Source: CAZGZD01 sp964530005 (lineage in GTDB: Bacteria; Patescibacteriota; Microgenomatia; UBA1406; GWC2-37-13). From it: a stretch of DNA of 9,626 bases. The notes beneath the pieces are model-generated. The model was not told the origin of the DNA, ran no database searches, and saw nothing but the letters and a program-made list of their open reading frames with translations. The DNA is taken from NCBI GenBank assembly GCA_964530005.1, contig CAZGZD010000030.1:1-9626 (forward strand). The letters are read 5' to 3'. Shown here in pieces: positions 6,174 through 9,626 of the stretch. The stretch's first letter is position 1. Every line of letters starts with the position of its first letter. A program made the translations under genes and the position numbers.

Positions 6174-6177
6174 AAAT

Positions 6178-6486
6178 TTACATCTTCACTTCGATCTCGC
6201 AACCAGCAGGTAGCTCAAGATGCATGAGAGAATCAATGGTCTGATTTGTGGGATTCTGAATATCAAGGAATCGCTTATGGATGATGAGACCAAAATGCTC
6301 TCTTGCGTCTTTATCAATGTAAGGGGATTTATTTACTGCGTACACCTCGCGGCGTGTGGGAAGTGGCACTGGCCCAATGACGGATGCACCTGTCTTCATT
6401 GCAACATCTACAATCTTCTGACATGTGTCATCAATCAGCCTATGATCATAGGCTTTTAGTCTGATACGAATACGACCTTTGGGCAT
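6178..6486 (-). CDS. rpsJ: 30S ribosomal protein S10
   Basis: S10 is part of the 30S head and, as NusE, also works in transcription antitermination. The 102-residue product is full length, with the conserved IRIRLKAYDHRLID start, GPVPLPTRREVYAVNKSPYIDKDAREHFG centre (about 38-66) and RFLDI/LPAGCEIEVKM end. It lies 62 bp downstream of tuf on the same strand with no terminator between, so both probably share one transcript. Normally rplC would follow; here a convergent foreign-looking gene ends 4 bp away and no clear terminator follows rpsJ. No Shine-Dalgarno is visible. Confidence 0.97.
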   Translation of the reverse strand: MPKGRIRIRLKAYDHRLIDDTCQKIVDVAMKTGASVIGPVPLPTRREVYAVNKSPYIDKDAREHFGLIIHKRFLDIQNPTNQTIDSLMHLELPAGCEIEVKM

Positions 6487-6548
6487 AGTGTAAATGTGCG
6501 ATTTCTAAAACAGCAAAACTATCTTTTTTCTGGATTGACAGGTAGGGC

Positions 6549-7733
6549 TTATTTGATGACCTTGGTCACCACTCCGGCGCCGACTGTGTGTCCACCTTCT
6601 CGGATTGCGAATTTGAGCCCTTGCTCAAGTGCAACTGGATAGATAAGCTTACCTTCGATCTTGATATTGTCACCTGGCATCACCATCTCCACATCAGCTG
6701 GCAATGTGACTTCACCGGTCACATCAGTTGTACGGATGTAGAACTGTGGCCTGTAACCCTTGAAAAATGGTGAGTGTCGTCCGCCCTCTTCTTTTGTAAG
6801 GACATAGATCTCAGCTTCAAATTCAGAGTGTGGTGTGACTGAGCCTGGCTTAGCGATGACCTGCCCACGCTCTACATCGGTCTTCTCGATTCCTCGAAGA
6901 AGAAGTCCGACATTATCACCTGCTCGACCCTCGTCAAGTAGCTTTCGAAACATCTCGATACCTGTGACGATTGTCTTTTTGGTATCTTTGAGTCCGACGA
7001 TCTCAACCTCTTCATTGACTTTGAGTACTCCTCGCTCCACACGTCCTGTGACGACTGTACCTCGACCTTGAATGGTGAATACGTCCTCAATAGGCATCAA
7101 AAATGGCTTCTCAATATCTCGGACTGGATCAGGCACATACTCGTCAACTTTGGCCATAAGCTCTTCAATTGCTTTTACAGCATCTGCATCACCTTCGATT
7201 GCCTTAAGAGCTGAGCCTTTGATGACTGGGATCTCATCGCCTGGGTAATCATACTTCTTGAGAAGATCTCGGATCTCCATCTCAACGAGCTCAATGATCT
7301 CAGGATCAGATACCATATCAGTCTTATTCAAGAATACGACGATTGCTGGTACATTGACCTGCTTGGCGAGAAGGATGTGCTCTCGAGTCTGAGGCATAGG
7401 ACCATCTGGCGCAGATACCACAAGAATAGCACCGTCCATCTGGGCGGCTCCTGTGATCATGTTTTTGATGTAATCAGCGTGTCCTGGCGCATCTATGTGT
7501 GCGTAGTGACGCTTTTCTGTCTCGTATTCTGTGTGGGAGAGATTGATAGTCACACCACGAGCTTTCTCTTCAGGTGCCTTATCAATATCTGCATAGCTTA
7601 GGGCTTTTGCAAAGCCTTTTTTAGCAAGTACTGTGTGAATTGCTGATGTAAGAGTGGTCTTACCATGATCCACGTGTCCGATGGTACCAATGTTAAGATG
7701 GGGCTTGGTTCTGTCAAATTTGTCAGTTGCCAT
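6549..7733 (-). CDS. tuf: Elongation factor Tu
   Basis: EF-Tu is the GTPase that brings aminoacyl-tRNA to the ribosomal A site. The 394-residue product has the full three-domain length. GTP-binding motifs are intact: GHVDHGKT (19-26), the switch I RGVT with Mg-coordinating Thr at 62, DAPGH (81-85) with catalytic His85, NKTD (136-139) and SALK (174-177). Domains 2 and 3 follow, with GRGTVVTGRVERG and the terminal GGHTVGAGVV. Ala82 in the DAPG motif replaces the more common Cys, a tolerated difference. The gene is first in a tuf-rpsJ unit with its own promoter. The usual upstream str-operon genes (rpsL, rpsG, fusA) are not adjacent; a divergent membrane-protein gene is there instead. No Shine-Dalgarno precedes the ATG. 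Confidence 0.98.
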   Translation of the reverse strand: MATDKFDRTKPHLNIGTIGHVDHGKTTLTSAIHTVLAKKGFAKALSYADIDKAPEEKARGVTINLSHTEYETEKRHYAHIDAPGHADYIKNMITGAAQMDGAILVVSAPDGPMPQTREHILLAKQVNVPAIVVFLNKTDMVSDPEIIELVEMEIRDLLKKYDYPGDEIPVIKGSALKAIEGDADAVKAIEELMAKVDEYVPDPVRDIEKPFLMPIEDVFTIQGRGTVVTGRVERGVLKVNEEVEIVGLKDTKKTIVTGIEMFRKLLDEGRAGDNVGLLLRGIEKTDVERGQVIAKPGSVTPHSEFEAEIYVLTKEEGGRHSPFFKGYRPQFYIRTTDVTGEVTLPADVEMVMPGDNIKIEGKLIYPVALEQGLKFAIREGGHTVGAGVVTKVIK

Positions 7734-7764
7734 AAAAGTTTGAAAAAATTATTAAATTAATAAA

Positions 7765-7779
7765 CTGCCAATCCGGCAG
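7765..7779 (-). promoter_or_regulatory. 5'-end hairpin in the tuf leader
   Basis: CTGCC (7765-7769) and GGCAG (7775-7779) form a 5-bp stem with a 5-nt loop. It would lie within the first few nucleotides of the tuf transcript predicted from the promoter at 7788-7816. A terminal hairpin may stabilise the mRNA. Its TGCCAATCCG sequence (plus-strand reading, 7766-7775) recurs in the rplC leader at 4591-4600. Confidence 0.45.
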
Positions 7780-7787
7780 AAACAACA

Positions 7788-7816
7788 ATTATAAAGTACC
7801 TCAATCAAATTTGCAA
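7788..7816 (-). promoter_or_regulatory. Sigma-70 type promoter of tuf-rpsJ
   Basis: On the minus strand TTGCAA (7816-7811) and a perfect TATAAT (7793-7788) are 17 bp apart. RNA would begin near 7781, giving a leader of about 48 nt before the tuf ATG. The -35 box lies 7 bp from the -35 box of the divergent promoter at 7824-7852. Confidence 0.7.
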
Positions 7817-7823
7817 ACTATTG

Positions 7824-7852
7824 TTGCAAAGTGAGCAGTATCTCACTATCAT
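7824..7852 (+). promoter_or_regulatory. Divergent promoter giving a leaderless transcript for the gene at 7860
   Basis: TTGCAA (7824-7829) and TATCAT (7847-7852) are 17 bp apart. The start of transcription falls at about 7859-7860, on the ATG itself, so the mRNA would have no leader. The spacer holds an inverted repeat, AGTGAG (7830-7835) and CTCACT (7842-7847), that could be an operator. Confidence 0.6.
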
Positions 7853-7859
7853 AGGTTGA

Positions 7860-8720
7860 ATGAGGAGATTTGTCAAGACCTTTTTGCATACCTTTTTATA
7901 TAGTCTGATACCACAGGCCGATTTCTATCATCGCCTAAGACGCCGCCCGTATAAAGCATCACTTATATACTTTTTTACACTTGTATTTGTCGTTAATGCA
8001 TTTTTTTTTGGGTTTTTTGCCGCAACTCACAACATATTCGACCTTATCAGCAGTCAAAGTGCAGTAAAGCAAAGCCTCATGGCTTATCCCAAAGACCTCC
8101 GGATTCATATCGCCAGTAGCCGTCTGGCCACCAACTACGATCATCCTTATTTTGTATGGCTTACGCGCGGTGATCGACTCGACCTCTTTGCAGTTGTCGA
8201 CGAATGGGCAAGCGCCGAGAAGATAAAAGAATACAACTCTTTTCTGCTCTTTACCTCAAATAACCTCGTAGTACGAAATCCAAAAAATATAAAAAATGGC
8301 TATACACTGCTTCCACTGCCCGACCAGAATACCCCAGTAACAATATCAAAGGCCAATGTGGGATGGCTTATAGACCGCGTAGATCGCTCATGGGTACCAT
8401 TTGTCATTACCATCGCAGTTTTCATATTTGTATTTATACCCGCTGTCTTAGCATTAGTCCTCCTTGTACTACTTGGGATTCTGAGCTACATATCATTTCT
8501 TATCCTTCGACTAAGATACAAGAAACACACGCTCGCCAAGACCTATCAACTCGCGCTCCACGCAGTGAGCTTCCCACTTATCACTATATATACATTATAT
8601 TGCTTAGCTTTTGGTATTCGAGGATTTGCTCCCCCACTTTTTATTTTCCTTATTTTGGTCTTTGTTCTCGCCGGTTTGTATGAAAGCTACTATGATGAGA
8701 TGAATCATAAATCTGCATAA
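7860..8720 (+). CDS. Multi-pass membrane protein, DUF1189-like architecture
   Basis: The 286-residue product has a basic N terminus (RRRPYK near 28-32), one hydrophobic segment at about 33-57, a soluble domain at about 60-175, and three or four membrane segments at about 178-218, 229-252 and 258-276. This one-plus-soluble-plus-C-terminal-cluster layout, together with a PKDLRIHI...LATNYDHPYFV stretch at about 77-99, resembles DUF1189 membrane proteins, whose function is unknown. The resemblance is by eye and moderate. The soluble part is probably extracytoplasmic, given the positive residues before the first segment. Codon use (CGN arginines) matches the host genes. The start is supported by the promoter, which places the transcript start at the ATG. 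It is divergent from tuf. Confidence 0.75.
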   Translation: MRRFVKTFLHTFLYSLIPQADFYHRLRRRPYKASLIYFFTLVFVVNAFFFGFFAATHNIFDLISSQSAVKQSLMAYPKDLRIHIASSRLATNYDHPYFVWLTRGDRLDLFAVVDEWASAEKIKEYNSFLLFTSNNLVVRNPKNIKNGYTLLPLPDQNTPVTISKANVGWLIDRVDRSWVPFVITIAVFIFVFIPAVLALVLLVLLGILSYISFLILRLRYKKHTLAKTYQLALHAVSFPLITIYTLYCLAFGIRGFAPPLFIFLILVFVLAGLYESYYDEMNHKSA

Positions 8721-8744
8721 CAACTTTTCCCCAACTTCTTTTTG

Positions 8745-8840
8745 TTACTTTTTCGTGTTTTCTGCGACTTGGGAGGCCCATCCTGAGTGAAGTTGAAGGA
8801 TGGGAGGGAACCCACTGGAGACAGAAACATGAAAAAGTAA
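8745..8840. repeat. Long imperfect inverted repeat, candidate structured RNA
   Basis: The gap between the membrane protein gene and the helicase gene can fold almost completely. The outer arms TTACTTTTTC (8745-8754) and GAAAAAGTAA (8831-8840) pair perfectly and continue inward as about nine more pairs to 8764/8822 with one G-U and one bulge. After an internal loop, TGGG (8770-8773) pairs with CCCA (8811-8814). A perfect 8-bp helix CCCATCCT (8777-8784) with AGGATGGG (8797-8804) then closes a 12-nt loop. There is no trailing T run, so it is not an ordinary terminator. It lacks the conserved SRP RNA loop motif and is too short for a typical 6S RNA. Whether it acts as RNA, and from which strand, cannot be seen. 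Confidence 0.6.
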
Positions 8841-8854
8841 AGGCAAGATTTAGT

Positions 8855-8883
8855 TTTCCAAAATATCATTGCAATGATATAAA
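8855..8883 (+). promoter_or_regulatory. Probable promoter of the helicase gene
   Basis: TTTCCA (8855-8860) and TATAAA (8878-8883) are 17 bp apart, with transcription expected near 8890, only a few nucleotides before the ATG at 8894. The mRNA would be nearly leaderless. The spacer and part of the -10 are occupied by a perfect palindrome. Confidence 0.5.
8863..8880. promoter_or_regulatory. Perfect 18-bp palindrome, candidate operator
   Basis: ATATCATTGCAATGATAT is a perfect palindrome covering the spacer and the first bases of the predicted -10 of the helicase promoter. A dimeric repressor bound here would block RNA polymerase. The sequence is not a LexA box known to me, so the regulator is unidentified. 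Confidence 0.55.
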
Positions 8884-8893
8884 ATGGTAGCCC

Positions 8894-9626
8894 ATGCTCA
8901 AAGATACTATCACCCTTAACGCGAAGCAAAAAGAGGCAGTGGACTACAATGACGGCCCGCTTCTTATCATCGCCGGTGCTGGAACAGGCAAGACAAGTGT
9001 AATTGTCGAGAAAATCCGCCATCTTGTCGATAAAAAACTTGCTGCGCCGAGTGAAATACTCGCACTCACATTTACTGAGAAGGCGGCTGGAGAGATGGAA
9101 GAGCGAGTCGACCGAGCACTCCCCTACGGATACTTCCAGACTGAGATCCATACATTTCACGCATTTGCCGATCAACTACTTCGACACAATATGTCCCATA
9201 TCGGACTAAGTGCAAATTATCGTCTGATGACTGAAGCCGAGACTGTAATTTTTTTGCGCGAAAATCTATTTCTTTTTAATCTTAAGTACTTTCGCCCTCT
9301 TGGCAATCCAAATAAGTTCATCTCCGCATTTATCCAGCATTTCTCCCGCTTAAGAGATGAGGATGCAGCACCTGATGATTATCTATCACTCGCCAAAAGA
9401 AAGCAAAAAATAAAAAGCCTCACAACAGAGGAAAAGCAAAAAATTCTTGAACTTGCGAATGCATACAAGACATATCAATCGCTAAAGATGAAAGCAGACG
9501 TCTTTGACTTTGCAGATCTTATTTTCTACACAAATAAGCTTCTCAGAGCTCGTCCACACATACTTCGTGACCTACAAAAAAAATACAAATACATACTCGT
9601 TGATGAGTTTCAGGATACCAATATAG
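8894..9626 (+). CDS. UvrD/Rep-family superfamily 1 DNA helicase (3' end outside window)
   Basis: The first 244 codons of a superfamily 1A helicase are present. Visible motifs in order: the Q motif (LNAKQ, residues 8-12), Walker A AGAGTGKT (27-34), motif Ia ALTFTEKAAGEM (57-68), TFHAF (87-91), and motif II VDEFQDTN (236-243), the Walker B DExx box. Spacing from the N terminus to Walker A matches UvrD/PcrA/Rep, so the ATG at 8894 is the natural start; an ATG at 8884 is out of frame. Such enzymes unwind 3'-to-5' in excision and mismatch repair or at stalled forks; larger relatives carry a C-terminal nuclease domain. The downstream part that would decide between these lies beyond the window. The gene follows the structured element and has a palindrome in its promoter. 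Confidence 0.93.
   Translation, partial: MLKDTITLNAKQKEAVDYNDGPLLIIAGAGTGKTSVIVEKIRHLVDKKLAAPSEILALTFTEKAAGEMEERVDRALPYGYFQTEIHTFHAFADQLLRHNMSHIGLSANYRLMTEAETVIFLRENLFLFNLKYFRPLGNPNKFISAFIQHFSRLRDEDAAPDDYLSLAKRKQKIKSLTTEEKQKILELANAYKTYQSLKMKADVFDFADLIFYTNKLLRARPHILRDLQKKYKYILVDEFQDTNI

Noticed and set aside
8363..8683. Plus-strand open frame inside the membrane protein gene
   Set aside because: It is an alternative frame of the gene at 7860-8720 with an implausible composition.
8745..8840. Identity of the long hairpin as SRP RNA, 6S RNA or a plain terminator
   Set aside because: The conserved GGAAGGAAGCA-type SRP apical region is absent on both strands, the element is about half the usual 6S length without a large central bubble, and no T run follows the stem in either direction.
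8884..8886. ATG at 8884 as the helicase start
   Set aside because: It is out of frame with the helicase motifs; the ATG at 8894 gives the normal N-terminal spacing to the Walker A motif.
8705..9175. Minus-strand open frame of 156 codons opposite the helicase start
   Set aside because: It overlaps the well-supported helicase gene and the hairpin, has no family resemblance, and is a shadow of the opposite strand.

Overview
The window looks like a chromosomal segment of a bacterium, most likely a Patescibacteria/Candidate Phyla Radiation lineage. That placement is inferred from a slimmed, rearranged ribosomal operon, long low-complexity tails on several ribosomal proteins, almost no Shine-Dalgarno sequences and a CPR-like UvrD helicase. 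No marker was compared with a database, so the placement is tentative. The standard genetic code fits every gene.

Layout. Positions 1-4518 (minus strand) hold the S10/spc ribosomal cluster in conserved order, listed here in transcription order: rplC (L3), rplD (L4), rplW (L23), rplB (L2), rplV (L22), rpsC (S3), rplP (L16) and the first nine codons of a probable rpmC (L29). rpsS (S19), which normally lies between rplB and rplV, is absent: only 17 bp separate those genes. Positions 4519-6177 interrupt the usual rpsJ-rplC junction with an AT-rich block carrying three unrelated small genes: a coiled-coil protein with two membrane segments (+), a HEPN-like putative RNase (-) and an orphan protein (+). 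The block ends next to rplC with a near-consensus minus-strand promoter and a long leader ending in an intrinsic terminator hairpin. This looks like a new, attenuated start point for the rplC-led operon. Positions 6178-7733 (minus) hold rpsJ (S10) and tuf (EF-Tu), read from their own promoter.

Positions 7734-9626 are read mainly on the plus strand. A divergent, apparently leaderless promoter drives a multi-pass membrane protein resembling the DUF1189 architecture. It is followed by a roughly 96-nt imperfect hairpin of unknown identity. Then comes a UvrD/Rep-type helicase gene cut by the window edge, whose promoter contains a perfect 18-bp palindrome.

The translation genes form one functional unit (elongation factor plus ribosomal proteins) split into two transcription units by the inserted block. 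The most notable points are the missing rpsS, the insertion with its attenuator-like leader, the unexplained structured element and palindromic operator before the helicase, and the predominance of leaderless or Shine-Dalgarno-less starts. No tRNA, rRNA, CRISPR array or insertion sequence was seen.
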